Assembly: GCA_963831155.1 (NCBI GenBank)
Contig: CAWHOY010000008.1
Coordinates: 124,001-188,000 of the forward strand
DNA: 64,000 nucleotides
Source of the DNA: CAVRXQ01 sp963831155
Lineage (GTDB): Bacteria; Actinomycetota; Acidimicrobiia; Acidimicrobiales; Bog-793
Direction: 5' to 3'
Below, in pieces: positions 1 to 7,983 of this stretch. A program made the translations under genes and the position numbers. The first letter of the stretch is position 1. The number at the start of each line of letters is the position of its first letter. The notes below the pieces were generated by a model. It saw only the letters and a program-made list of their open reading frames with translations. It was not told the origin of the DNA and searched no databases.

Positions 1-915
1 GACCCCGGCGACGGTGTAGCTCGCGGTCTGGGTGTTCGTCGTCGGTGGGTTCAACGTCTCACGGATCGTTGCTTCTGGGACGACGACGTTCTGTTCGTAC
101 GCCTTCTGGGAGGGCGTCAGGCACTTTGAGAAAAGGGAGTTCGTTCCGATGAACCGGATGCCGCCGCCACCGGTGGGGCGTCCGCTCGAACCGACCGGCC
201 TTGACGAGAAGGTGGACGGTCGCGTGGTGGCGTTGGAAGCGAAGAGCTTCTGGATGCAGGCCCGCTCGGCGGTCTGCTGGGCGGCGGTCAGCGTCGGCGG
301 CTTCGACGTGACCTTGAGAGTCTGTCCGCCGGTCTTGTAGGTGGCGGTGATCGTCGGCACGGTGCCCGTCTCGTGGATCGCGTCGAGGGAGAGCGCTCCG
401 GTCACTGTCGAGACGTCCTTGATCTTCGAGATGATTCCCGCAGCCTGATCGGGGAAGTTGATCAGCGTCCCGGGCAGGAAGAAGTCGTGGGTGAACTTCG
501 TTCCGGCAGGACCGAGCTTGGCGAGGTCTGTGAGGACGGTCGAATTGTTTTCGAGCAGCGTCTCGTTGGCAGCGGAGTTCAGCGACGCAACGCTCGTCCC
601 GCCGAAGCCTTGCCCGAAGAATCCTTCGCCTCCACCACCACCTCCGGAACGCCTAGTGCTGCTCGAGCTGTTCGAGGTCGAGGTCGAAGACGAGGCGTTC
701 TTGTTCGTCGTCGCCGCCACCGTGCGCGTGACGATGATGTTCGTCCCGACCGAGCCGAGGGGGGAGAGAACAGAATTCTGCGCGGCGGACAGACCGTCCG
801 AAACGCCGATGATGCTCATGACGAGGCCGACCCCGGCGGCGAGGCCGAGGGCGGTCACGAGCGTCCGGCCGAATCGGCGGCGCAGCTCGTGCCACGCGTA
901 ACTGGGAGAGAACAC
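1..915 (-). CDS. ABC transporter permease, MacB/FtsX type (N-terminal part; runs off window)
   Basis: Reading the minus strand from a GTG at 915, preceded by GGAGGGG, gives an open frame to the window edge (about 305 residues). Residues 8-45 (WHELRRRFGRTLVTALGLAA...) are the typical first transmembrane segment of MacB-type permeases, ending GVSDGLSAAQN; the following text should be the extracytoplasmic MacB_PCD domain. The domain carries a low-complexity Ser/Thr/Asn run followed by a Gly run (about residues 72-95), probably a flexible loop. The C-terminal membrane segments lie outside the window, so the partner ATPase and substrate are unknown. Divergent from the secreted-protein gene at 1167. 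Family assignment is confident; function (efflux, lipoprotein release or other) is not. Confidence 0.72.
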   Translation of the reverse strand, partial: MFSPSYAWHELRRRFGRTLVTALGLAAGVGLVMSIIGVSDGLSAAQNSVLSPLGSVGTNIIVTRTVAATTNKNASSSTSTSNSSSSTRRSGGGGGGEGFFGQGFGGTSVASLNSAANETLLENNSTVLTDLAKLGPAGTKFTHDFFLPGTLINFPDQAAGIISKIKDVSTVTGALSLDAIHETGTVPTITATYKTGGQTLKVTSKPPTLTAAQQTAERACIQKLFASNATTRPSTFSSRPVGSSGRPTGGGGIRFIGTNSLFSKCLTPSQKAYEQNVVVPEATIRETLNPPTTNTQTASYTVAGV

Positions 916-1166
916 GACCCCTCCGTCGTCTCTGCCCGGCGACCTGGCTCTCCGGGCGTGTCAAGGGAAAAGGTACGTTCCGGAACTGTGGGCCTTCTGT
1001 GAGAACGCCCAAAAGAGACTCGGAGAAAGTGCTCGTCAACGTGCCGCTGGGTGCTACCACCAATTTTCTACGCCAGCTGCCCAGGTGTAGTCGCACGCGC
1101 CCAACAGGTAATTGTCCTCAAGAACAAAAAGTTCGAGGAAATGTTCGCCGCGACTAGGGGGGATCT

Positions 1167-2063
1167 ATGAGAGTTTCGAAGCCGTTCTCGGTGGGTGTCG
1201 GTCTCGCTGCGATTGCACTTTGCATCGCTTTCACCGCGGCCGTTCCGGTCGCAAACGGTGCGAGTAGCGGAAGCATCGTCACTGTGCTGAACGGACCGTA
1301 TGGTCCGATGCTCGTCGCTGGGTCAGGTCCCTCAGCTGGAACAGCGCTCTATATGATCACGAGCGATCACGGCGCCACGTTTGGCTGCACGACCACCAAG
1401 CAGTCGATTCTCGGGCATCCGTACGTCTGCACCGGCCCGTCGACGTCCAAGACCGCCGAGTGGCCCGCCTACACGACGACCGCCGCGCCGGTTGCCGGGA
1501 AAGGCGTTGAGAAGTCGTTGCTCGGCGAAGTCGCGCGCCCCGGCGTCGGCGAACAGGTCACATATAACGGACATCCGCTGTACCTGTTCGACATGGTCCC
1601 CGGCGCGCCGAGCGGTGAGAACTGGGACGAGGCGACCCTACCGGCCGATCACGGCATGTGGTGGCTCGTGTCGCCAAGCGGCGTACCGATCGGTTCAGAA
1701 GGCGTGCTTTCGACGCTGACGATTAATGGACATCAAGACCTCGGCGCCGAGCTCATCGATGGAGGCGGAGTGGTAGTCGTTCCCGTCTATACGTACTCAG
1801 GCGGGACGAAATGCACCGGAGCGTGTGCTGTCGAGTTCCCTCCTCTCTACGCCCAGGGAACTCCAGGTCTCGCCGCAGGCCTCTCCAACGACGCGGGGCT
1901 CGTGTCGAGAGCGGACGGGTCGGAACAGCGAACTTGGGCGGGCAAGGCGCTCTACGTGTACGGAGACGAGGGGGTCGGACTTTCCGCAACCGGAATCGCT
2001 TTCAAAGGCAACGGCAACGGAGTCAAGGTCTCGGGTGGAACGTTCTCACTGGTGTCCGCCTAG
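1167..2063 (+). CDS. secreted repeat protein of the PF03640/COG4315 type
   Basis: 298 residues starting at an ATG preceded by AGGGGGGAT. Residues 1-31 form a Sec signal peptide (MRVSK, then a hydrophobic core, cleavage near VANGASS); no lipobox Cys is present, so it is secreted rather than lipid-anchored. The mature part has two copies of the short secreted repeat (Lipoprotein_15): YNGHPLYLFDMV near residue 135, and a second copy near 215-265 with CTGACAVEFPPL and GKALYVYGDE. The half-repeat ALYMITSDHG near 60 suggests a third. Members are extracellular proteins of unknown biochemical role in actinobacteria. Family confident, role unknown. The stop is followed by a short inverted repeat (TCCGCC/GGCGGA) without a T-run. 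Confidence 0.75.
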   Translation: MRVSKPFSVGVGLAAIALCIAFTAAVPVANGASSGSIVTVLNGPYGPMLVAGSGPSAGTALYMITSDHGATFGCTTTKQSILGHPYVCTGPSTSKTAEWPAYTTTAAPVAGKGVEKSLLGEVARPGVGEQVTYNGHPLYLFDMVPGAPSGENWDEATLPADHGMWWLVSPSGVPIGSEGVLSTLTINGHQDLGAELIDGGGVVVVPVYTYSGGTKCTGACAVEFPPLYAQGTPGLAAGLSNDAGLVSRADGSEQRTWAGKALYVYGDEGVGLSATGIAFKGNGNGVKVSGGTFSLVSA

Positions 2064-2145
2064 CGCGGCGGAGGGGCGCTTTCGTGCCGGCGAGTCGGAC
2101 GACGCGTCGGCACGGAGCTCGTGACGACTTGGCTCCTGGAGCTGG

Positions 2146-2754
2146 TCAGGAGAGCGCGCGAACGCCGCCGTCGGGGAGACGCTCGAACAGCGGCAGCACG
2201 CCGAGCGAATGCATGAGGTCGGCATCCTCGCCGATCATCGTCCGCCACTCGTCTCCTTCGGTTGCGAGCACCCCGATTGCGACCGGGTTCGCCCCCGCGT
2301 CGCGCGAGAGCGCCAGAGCGGCGCGCATCGAACCCCCAGTCGAGATCACGTCGTCGATCAACGCGACATTGCGATTCCTCACAACCTCGACCCGGGCGCG
2401 ATCGAAGAGCAGGAGCTGTTGTTGGCCGGTGGTGATCGAGCGCGACGGCTCGGTGAGCGCATCGGCGAGGTGGATCTTTGGTGTCTTCTGGAAAATGACG
2501 TAGTCGTCAAGGCCCAGTGAGCGGCTGACTTCGATGGCGACCGGAATGCCCATCGTCGCGACCGAGGCGACGATCTCGACGTCGTAGGGGCGCAGCAACT
2601 CAGCGAGCTCTTTTCCGGCGCGCTCGGAGAAGTGGACACCGAGGTCGACGGTGATCATGAGAGCAACGGCGACCGTTTCCGAGAGCGGCACGATCGGCAA
2701 GTCGAGGAATTGCGAGCCGATCTTCGCCTCGTAGCGTCCTAATGGGGCGACCAT
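2146..2754 (-). CDS. phosphoribosyltransferase (adenine/xanthine-PRTase-like)
   Basis: 202 residues from an ATG at 2754 with GAGG eight bases upstream; a TTG at 2790 in the same frame is less well supported. The PRPP-binding motif VALIDDVISTGGS lies near residues 130-142, with the acidic pair and following TGGS that bind the ribose phosphate in type I PRTases. The upstream segment SVATMGIPVAIEVSRSLG corresponds to the core beta-alpha units of the fold. It resembles purine PRTases, which make nucleoside monophosphates from base and PRPP, but the hood region that sets base specificity cannot be read with confidence. It follows the GMC oxidoreductase on the same strand with a 55-bp gap and may be co-transcribed with it. 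Confidence 0.75.
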   Translation of the reverse strand: MVAPLGRYEAKIGSQFLDLPIVPLSETVAVALMITVDLGVHFSERAGKELAELLRPYDVEIVASVATMGIPVAIEVSRSLGLDDYVIFQKTPKIHLADALTEPSRSITTGQQQLLLFDRARVEVVRNRNVALIDDVISTGGSMRAALALSRDAGANPVAIGVLATEGDEWRTMIGEDADLMHSLGVLPLFERLPDGGVRALS

Positions 2755-2809
2755 TGCTCGATCCTCGCTGGTCGACGCCCTGCTCGCCAAATCGCGGGCG
2801 CGCTGCGTC

Positions 2810-4396
2810 TCAACGCCGCGCGCCCCGGAGAAGGTCGGCCGCTTTCTCGGCGATCATCACGGTCGGCGCATGGGTGTGACCACGGATGATCCGTGGCATC
2901 ACCGACGCGTCGACGACGCGCAGCGACTCGACTCCGCGCACGCGGAGCTGGGGATCGACGACCGACGACTCGTCGTTGCCCATGCGACACGTGCCGACGG
3001 GGTGATAAAGGGTTTGGGAGTGGTCGCGGATCGCCGATTCGACTTGGGCGTCATTGTCGGGCACCTTCGTCGCGTCGGGCACGACGGTCGGACCGATCTC
3101 TTTCGGCACGGGCCAGCGAGCGAGGATGCCGAGACAGCGGCGCACCCCCGCCGACAACGTCGCGAAGTCCAGGCCCTCGGGATCGGACAGGTACGCCGGA
3201 TCGATAGTCGGCGGGTCGTAGACGCTTGCGGAGGCGGCGCGCACGCTTCCGAGACTTCGCGGTTGCAAGAGGACGGCGGCGAGAGAGACGCCCGGGCGTC
3301 GATCCTGGATGAGCCCCTCGTTGACGAAGAGCGCCGGCACGAAGAGGAGTTCAAGGTCCGGAAGGGTGCGATCAGGCGCACTTTTCACGAAGCCGTACGC
3401 CTCGGCGATGTTCGAAGTGAGTGGTCCCATTCGTGCGATTAGGTAGCGCAGGAAGGCGCCGGGAGCGTCAGCGCGCGCGAGCGACGCTCGCGACGTCGTC
3501 AGCGCGGCGATGCCGGCGGTGAGATGGTCAGCGAGGTTCTCGCCGACCTCGTCGTTGATCGCGACCGGCGTGATGCCGAGCCGCTGTAGTTCCTGACCCA
3601 GACCTATACCCGAGCAGACGAGCAGTTGCGGACTCTTGATCGTGCCGGCGCAGACGATGACTTCTCGCCGAGTCGTCGCGACGCGCATCCCGGTTTGGCT
3701 CTGGTACTCGACGCCGGTCGCGCGGTGGCCGTCGAACGCGATGCGCGTGGCGTGCACGCCGGTGCGAACGATCAGGTTCTTTCTGCGCATCGCAGGTTTT
3801 AGGTACGCGTCGTACGACTCCCATCGCGCACCTCGCCGCTGAGTGACCGGCGTGAGCGCGACTCCTTCGTCGAGGCCGGAGTTCGGTTCGATCAAAGATT
3901 CGATTCCTGCTCCTCGCGCCGCTTCGAGCCAAGAACGCGTCAGTCTTCTCGGATCCCTCGGCTGGGTGATGAGCACGCGGCCCTCGTGGGCGCCGCGTCC
4001 GCCCTTGCTGTCGCGCCACTCGATGCGCCGGTACGACTCGAGCACCGACGCGTACGACCACGTCGGTCCCGCAAGTTCGGCCCACGTGTCGTAGTCGGCG
4101 GCGAAGCCGCGTGCCCAGATCATCGCGTTGATCGCCGAGGAACCGCCGAGCAAGCGTCCGCGTGGCCAGAAGACGGTCCGTCGGTTGAGTTGCGATTGTG
4201 GCGCGGTTCGAAACGCCCAATCGAGTTTCGAATCGTAAAGACGCGGGAATCCCGCCGGGATGCGGACGAGCAGGTTGTGGCTGCGCGGACCAGCCTCGAG
4301 CAACAGGACGGTTGTCGTCGGGTCCTCGCTGAGGCGGCTTGCCACGACGCAACCGGCCGAGCCCGCACCGACGACGACGTAGTCGAACTCCTCCAA
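2810..4396 (-). CDS. GMC-family FAD oxidoreductase (choline dehydrogenase-like)
   Basis: Glucose-methanol-choline oxidoreductase with the N-terminal FAD-binding motif VVGAGSAGCVVASRL, the second GMC signature region (RGRLLGGSSAINAMIWARG) and the C-terminal catalytic stretch LYHPVGTCRMG, containing the active-site His, followed by RVVDASVMP. It oxidises an alcohol at FAD; the substrate cannot be inferred. I chose the TTG at 4396, which gives LEEFDYVVVGAG as in homologues and leaves 81 bp to the divergent lpdA start; a TTG at 4453 would add 19 residues. About 528 residues, normal for the family. Its first 9-28 codons (depending on the start used) are duplicated at 27558 onwards as part of the 485-bp repeat. 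Confidence 0.85.
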   Translation of the reverse strand: MEEFDYVVVGAGSAGCVVASRLSEDPTTTVLLLEAGPRSHNLLVRIPAGFPRLYDSKLDWAFRTAPQSQLNRRTVFWPRGRLLGGSSAINAMIWARGFAADYDTWAELAGPTWSYASVLESYRRIEWRDSKGGRGAHEGRVLITQPRDPRRLTRSWLEAARGAGIESLIEPNSGLDEGVALTPVTQRRGARWESYDAYLKPAMRRKNLIVRTGVHATRIAFDGHRATGVEYQSQTGMRVATTRREVIVCAGTIKSPQLLVCSGIGLGQELQRLGITPVAINDEVGENLADHLTAGIAALTTSRASLARADAPGAFLRYLIARMGPLTSNIAEAYGFVKSAPDRTLPDLELLFVPALFVNEGLIQDRRPGVSLAAVLLQPRSLGSVRAASASVYDPPTIDPAYLSDPEGLDFATLSAGVRRCLGILARWPVPKEIGPTVVPDATKVPDNDAQVESAIRDHSQTLYHPVGTCRMGNDESSVVDPQLRVRGVESLRVVDASVMPRIIRGHTHAPTVMIAEKAADLLRGARR

Positions 4397-4854
4397 AAAG
4401 CCCCCGATCGCCGCGGCGACGATAGACGGCTCGCCAGCCGTTGTCGTCGGCAAAACCTCGATTGATACCCTCGTGACGTGCCCATTCGCTTCGTCATCAT
4501 CGGAGGCGGGCCGGCGGGCGTCGAAGCCGCCTCGACAGCGGCGCGCCTTGGAGCCGAGGTGGTCCTCGTCGAGCGCGAAGTGCTCGGTGGTGCCGCCAAC
4601 CTTTGGGACTGCATCCCCTCAAAGGCGATGATCGCGACCGGCGAGGTGCTCGCCATCGCCCGCCGTTCGTCGGCGCTCGGGCTGACCCTCGGTGACAATC
4701 CGCCGGACCTCGACGTCTTGGGGGAGCGCCTGCACGCCATCTCGGCGCACCTCTCGCGCTCGACCGTCGACCAGCTCGAGGCGCAGGGCGTGCGGATCCT
4801 GAGAGGCACCGCTCGCCTCGTCGGACCTCACGATGTCGAGATCACGCCGCACCA
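4370..4854. repeat. 485-bp direct repeat, left copy (island boundary)
   Basis: Identical, as far as I can read, to 27558-28042 (constant offset 23,188). The match starts at GACGACGACGTAGTCGAACT and ends at GAGATCACGCCGCACCA; the bases just outside differ on both sides. It contains the 5' end of the GMC oxidoreductase (minus), the intergenic promoter region and the first 377 bp of lpdA (plus). No transposase or integrase gene and no short target duplication is visible at the edge. Confidence 0.95.
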
Positions 4855-4996
4855 CCCGACTTCCGCCCCGAACCGGGGACGTACCGGCGCCCCACACCGG
4901 CGGAGGTGTATGCGGCGTCCCGGGATGACAGGCTTCGAAAGCGGCGATGGCCGACCGGCGTCGCGGCCGCCGCCGTCATTCGCACAGACCTGCTGA
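4478..4996 (+). pseudogene. truncated lpdA copy (first 125 codons, then foreign sequence)
   Basis: Codons 1-125 are the same as in the intact lpdA at 27666, including the FAD-binding IIGGGPAG and the WDCIPSK segment. At 4854 the repeat ends and the frame runs 47 unrelated, Arg/Pro-rich codons to a stop at 4996. The product would lack the NAD(P)-binding and dimerisation domains and cannot be a working flavoenzyme. The upstream region is the same as that of the intact gene, so the fragment may still be transcribed. Confidence 0.9.
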
Positions 4997-5022
4997 GGCG
5001 CGCCCAGGCGCGTCAACCATGA
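4855..5022 (+). pseudogene. orphan C-terminal gene remnant at left junction (55 codons)
   Basis: Starting exactly at the first base after the 485-bp repeat, one frame (PDFRPEPGTYRRPTPAEVYA...) stays open for 55 codons to a TGA at 5020-5022 and reads like genuine protein (VAAAAVIRTDLLRRAQ near the end). It is in a different frame from the truncated lpdA and has no start of its own. I infer it is the 3' end of an island gene whose 5' part was lost when the junction formed. I do not recognise the family. Confidence 0.4.
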
Positions 5023-5648
5023 GGGGCGGCGCGCCTCGAACAATTACGTGGCGGTCACCGGGGTCGGCGATCTTGACTCGGCAAAACCGGTGGACAAGTT
5101 GTGTGGGCGCCAGTGGATCACACTCGGGTGCCGCGAGAGCCTTGACTCAACAACGCGCGATGTCCATGGAACCGAAAATTGCTGCACGATCAGTGGCGCG
5201 GTAACGACATAGCGTGAAGTTCGTGACACGGCGCCGCGCGCTGGTCCTTTCGGCACCTGCTCTTTCGTACGTTTACAGGAAACCTTCCTTTCGTACGTTT
5301 ACAGGATCTCGCGTAGTCGGTCTGCGTTCCGATGAAGACCGGTTGTGTTCGCGAACGCGCGCGTAATAGAAGTGTCAATTTTTCCTAACTGATTTTGTGT
5401 GTATCGCGTTGCATTGATTAATTCGCGCTACTACGTTCGGTAGCCGACATAGATCGTCTCAATGTCGCGTTAGTCGTGATCGAGATGATCGAAAAGCAGG
5501 GGATTCAAGTGGTCCGTGTGTGACCCGTCGGTCGCGCAAGGACTAGTAGCCGTGGTAGGAGCGTCCCGAGGAATCCACCCGACCATTTGGTCGCCACGTT
5601 GGGTGGGGGAGGGAATGGCGAAACCGACGCCTTGTAGCCGGAGGGCTG
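5023..5648. other. non-coding left end of the island
   Basis: No convincing gene. It contains two 19-bp direct repeats (5263-5307) and, from about 5310, AT-richer sequence (for example around 5370-5440). A purine-rich segment follows just upstream of the GT2 gene at 5649. The 240 bases before that gene could be a structured leader, but I could not match them to a known riboswitch. Confidence 0.5.
5263..5307. repeat. two 19-bp direct repeats, 26-bp period
   Basis: CTTTCGTACGTTTACAGGA occurs at 5263-5281 and again at 5289-5307, perfectly conserved, with a 7-bp spacer. Each copy contains the self-complementary CGTACG. The 26-bp spacing (about two and a half helical turns) and position upstream of the first island gene would suit a tandem protein-binding site, but no regulator gene is adjacent. 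Confidence 0.7.
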
Positions 5649-6500
5649 ATGAGGGGCGTTGGGGAAGCAACCACAGAGGTTCAGTCGCGCTCCGCGTCAG
5701 CACGCCGGCCGCCCAGCGATCCATCGGTAACGGTGGTGCTGCCTGTTCTCAATGAAGCTGAGAACTTGCCTTGGTTGCTTCCGCGGATTCCGGCCGGCAT
5801 CGAAGTCGTAATGATCGACGGTGGCTCGACGGATCGAAGCCGAGAGATCGCCCGAAAGCTGCGTCCGGACATCGTGATCGTGGGACAGTGCAGGCCGGGC
5901 AAGGGATGTGCGCTCGTGCACGGTTATCGCCGAGCGACGGGCGATCTGATCGTCACCCTTGATGGCGACGGGAGTAATGACCCGGCGGAAATTCCGCGCT
6001 TCGTTGGAGCCCTCCTCAATGGAGCGGATTTTGCTAAGGGCTCGCGCAAGTTCGATGGTGGCGGAAGTGCTGATCTGACTCGATTGCGTCGATTCGGAAA
6101 TCTCGGTCTCACGTGGTTTGCCAACCGCCGCCTTCGCACTCACTTCACTGATTTCTGTTACGGCTACAACGCGTTTTGGCGCGATTGCCTCCCGAGCCTG
6201 ACATTTACGATGTCTGGCTGCGGCGATTCCACGCCGCAGCCAGGCGACGGATTCGAGATTGAGACGTTCATGCACGTGCGTGCGCGACAGACAGGTCTGC
6301 TCGTTGTCGAAGTTCCAAGTTATGAAGGACGAAGGATGTATGGCGCTTCGCATCTGCACACCTTCTCTGACGGCTTCAAATGCCTCATGACCTTGGTGAG
6401 AGCCGGCCGGATTCGGCGCCGAGAGGTCGTCGAGCTTCGAGGGGCAGAGTCGGAAATTGGCCTCGAGCCCTGTCGGTCGCTACTCGCTATCGACGTTTGA
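5649..6500 (+). CDS. family 2 glycosyltransferase (polyprenyl-phosphate sugar synthase-like)
   Basis: 283 residues from an ATG preceded by GGAGGG. The GT-A fold is clear: VTVVLPVLNEAENL (residues 27-40), MIDGGSTDRS (55-64), RPGKGCALVHGYRRATGD, and the metal-binding LDGDGSND with the DxD Asp residues at about 105 and 107. This subgroup (dolichyl-phosphate mannose/glucose synthase-like) normally transfers a sugar from a nucleotide donor to a lipid phosphate; there is no C-terminal membrane anchor. First complete gene of the island. A donor or acceptor cannot be assigned from sequence. Residues 1-22 are poorly conserved in character and the true start could be slightly downstream. Confidence 0.85.
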   Translation: MRGVGEATTEVQSRSASARRPPSDPSVTVVLPVLNEAENLPWLLPRIPAGIEVVMIDGGSTDRSREIARKLRPDIVIVGQCRPGKGCALVHGYRRATGDLIVTLDGDGSNDPAEIPRFVGALLNGADFAKGSRKFDGGGSADLTRLRRFGNLGLTWFANRRLRTHFTDFCYGYNAFWRDCLPSLTFTMSGCGDSTPQPGDGFEIETFMHVRARQTGLLVVEVPSYEGRRMYGASHLHTFSDGFKCLMTLVRAGRIRRREVVELRGAESEIGLEPCRSLLAIDV

Positions 6501-6539
6501 CCTACACCACGCAGAATCGATTTGCTGCAGAGGCGCCCT

Positions 6540-6662
6540 TGATGTCCTGGACGTCAGCGTCGTTGTGTGCGCGTACACACAGAATGACGATGGAGGTCGC
6601 TTCTCGCGGCTCGATGCGCTGTTGAACAAAACCTTCTCGCCGTCCGAGGCGCTACGGACGGT
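6540..6662 (+). pseudogene. remnant of a family 2 glycosyltransferase N-terminus
   Basis: The plus frame from about 6540 reads DVLDVSVVVCAYTQN and then, after a degraded stretch, FSPSEALRT. The VSVVVCAYT block is the first beta strand of GT2 enzymes and resembles VSVIVCSYAEDR in the intact GT2 at 20523; no nucleotide-binding or DxD part follows. I read it as the eroded start of a lost glycosyltransferase gene. Confidence 0.4.
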
Positions 6663-6840
6663 TGGGCGAAATGGACGGCGGCGGCGACCAGTGCGATGCG
6701 CCTGAGAAGTGCGGTTCCACCGTTGCCGTAACTCACAGCGCCGAATATCAAGGCTTCGTGGCGATCCGAGATCATAAGAACACCGAATTCGGGCTCCATC
6801 ACTGCCGCGGCGTTGTGACCGGGATCACTATCTTGTACGG

Positions 6841-7095
6841 ATGGTTCGCGTGGTACGAGAGTTCCGGTTGGAAACTCGTGGCGTACAGAGCCGACGAATT
6901 GGGTTGTGGTTCGTTGCGATAATCGCATTGCTGCATTCGCTGTGGGTTAACTCGGCCAGCGTTGGCCCATTGGCTTTAGAGCTCATTGTCGCAGTTATCC
7001 TGATTCGACTTACCGTCTGTGAATGGCGGTTCCTTTCGACTCCGCCCAGCATCGGCAGGCGACTCCGCCCAGCATCGGCAGGACCGAGGGAATAA
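6841..7095 (+). CDS. small two-helix membrane protein or gene fragment
   Basis: 84 residues with two hydrophobic stretches (about 22-40, GLWFVAIIALLHSLW, and 43-60, GPLALELIVAVILI), flanked by basic residues. No family recognised. The last part is encoded by a perfect 23-bp tandem duplication (7037-7082), which changes the C-terminal frame, so the original protein probably ended differently. It lies 27 bp before the deacetylase gene. It may be the tail of a larger membrane protein gene, since 6663-6840 has no other gene. Confidence 0.35.
   Translation: MVRVVREFRLETRGVQSRRIGLWFVAIIALLHSLWVNSASVGPLALELIVAVILIRLTVCEWRFLSTPPSIGRRLRPASAGPRE
7037..7082. repeat. perfect 23-bp tandem duplication
   Basis: The 23-bp unit beginning CGACTCCGCCCAGCATCGGC occurs twice back to back (7037-7059 and 7060-7082). 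Since 23 is not a multiple of three it shifts the reading frame of the small membrane ORF that contains it. Confidence 0.9.
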
Positions 7096-7122
7096 TGAGG
7101 GCGATTCCGTGAGCAACTTCCG

Positions 7123-7983
7123 ATGACTGATATGACCCTCCACGACCTCTCGGCAGATAGTCCGCGCTCGAGTCTTCGTCCTTCTCTCCCCATCATCCTT
7201 TATCACGACCTGGCTACTCCCACTCAGAATCCGAAGTTCCGCAGTTGTGTAGTCGAGCCATCCTTGTTCGACGAGCACCTCGCCGCGATTCGAGAGGCCG
7301 GATTCGTTGCAGAACCAGCAAGCCGCGTGGCAGCCCTCGAGACAACAGACTCACCCGCGACGCCGGTATTCATCACCTTTGATGATGCCTACGTCAGCTT
7401 CGTCGACGTCGCCCAGCCGCTCCTCGCTCGGTACAACATGACGGCAACGCTTTTCGCGCCAACCGCTTACATTGGTGGGCGCGCGAAATGGATTGACGAG
7501 ATCGGCGAAGGCGACCGCCGCATCTTGGACTGGCAAGACTTGCGCGACCTTCAGGCGAGTGGGATCGAGATAGGCGGGCACAGCCACGAGCACCTGGGCC
7601 TCGACCTTCTAAGCAAGCATCGCTTGACCGCAGACATTGAGCGAAATCGAGCGTTGCTTGAGGACTGTCTCGGGGAGTCGATCCGGTCGTTCGCGTATCC
7701 GTACGGCCATCACAGCCGCCGAGTTCGTGAGGCGATACGAAGATCGGGTTACGAAGTCGCGTTCGAGGTCGGCGACGACCTCTATACGCCCTCGCCGCGT
7801 CGGCATTTCTCTATTAAGCGCATTGTGGTCGGTCCCGACATGGATCCCGAACGACTCATCCACACGATTCGATACGGACAGTCTCCTCCTCTTGTCCGAC
7901 AGATGCGCCTTCGTCTCGGCCCGACGTATTGGTTCGTCAACCGTCAACGACGCAGATTGCGGCCGAAGCCTGGCGAGGGCTGA
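7123..7983 (+). CDS. polysaccharide deacetylase (NodB homology domain, CE4)
   Basis: 286 residues. NodB motifs are visible: motif 1 TFDD (about 85-88) supplying the catalytic base and a metal-binding Asp, motif 2 HSHEH (153-157) giving the two metal-ligand His residues, and motif 3 SFAYPYG (about 190-196). The enzyme should remove N- or O-acetyl groups from a glycan. There is no signal peptide, so it would act in the cytoplasm on a lipid-linked or nucleotide-linked intermediate rather than on finished surface polymer. The ATG at 7123 is followed closely by a second ATG at 7132. The next gene begins immediately after its stop (TGA at 7981-7983), pointing to an operon with the ATP-grasp gene. 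Confidence 0.88.
   Translation: MTDMTLHDLSADSPRSSLRPSLPIILYHDLATPTQNPKFRSCVVEPSLFDEHLAAIREAGFVAEPASRVAALETTDSPATPVFITFDDAYVSFVDVAQPLLARYNMTATLFAPTAYIGGRAKWIDEIGEGDRRILDWQDLRDLQASGIEIGGHSHEHLGLDLLSKHRLTADIERNRALLEDCLGESIRSFAYPYGHHSRRVREAIRRSGYEVAFEVGDDLYTPSPRRHFSIKRIVVGPDMDPERLIHTIRYGQSPPLVRQMRLRLGPTYWFVNRQRRRLRPKPGEG

Noticed and set aside
1..1002. Plus-strand and alternate minus-strand open frames in 1-1100
   Set aside because: They are shadows of the GC-rich permease gene on the minus strand; none shows protein motifs.
5400..5648. Possible riboswitch or structured leader before the GT2 gene
   Set aside because: Purine-rich and G-rich, but I could not match a c-di-GMP, ydaO, SAM or other consensus. 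Left as non-coding.
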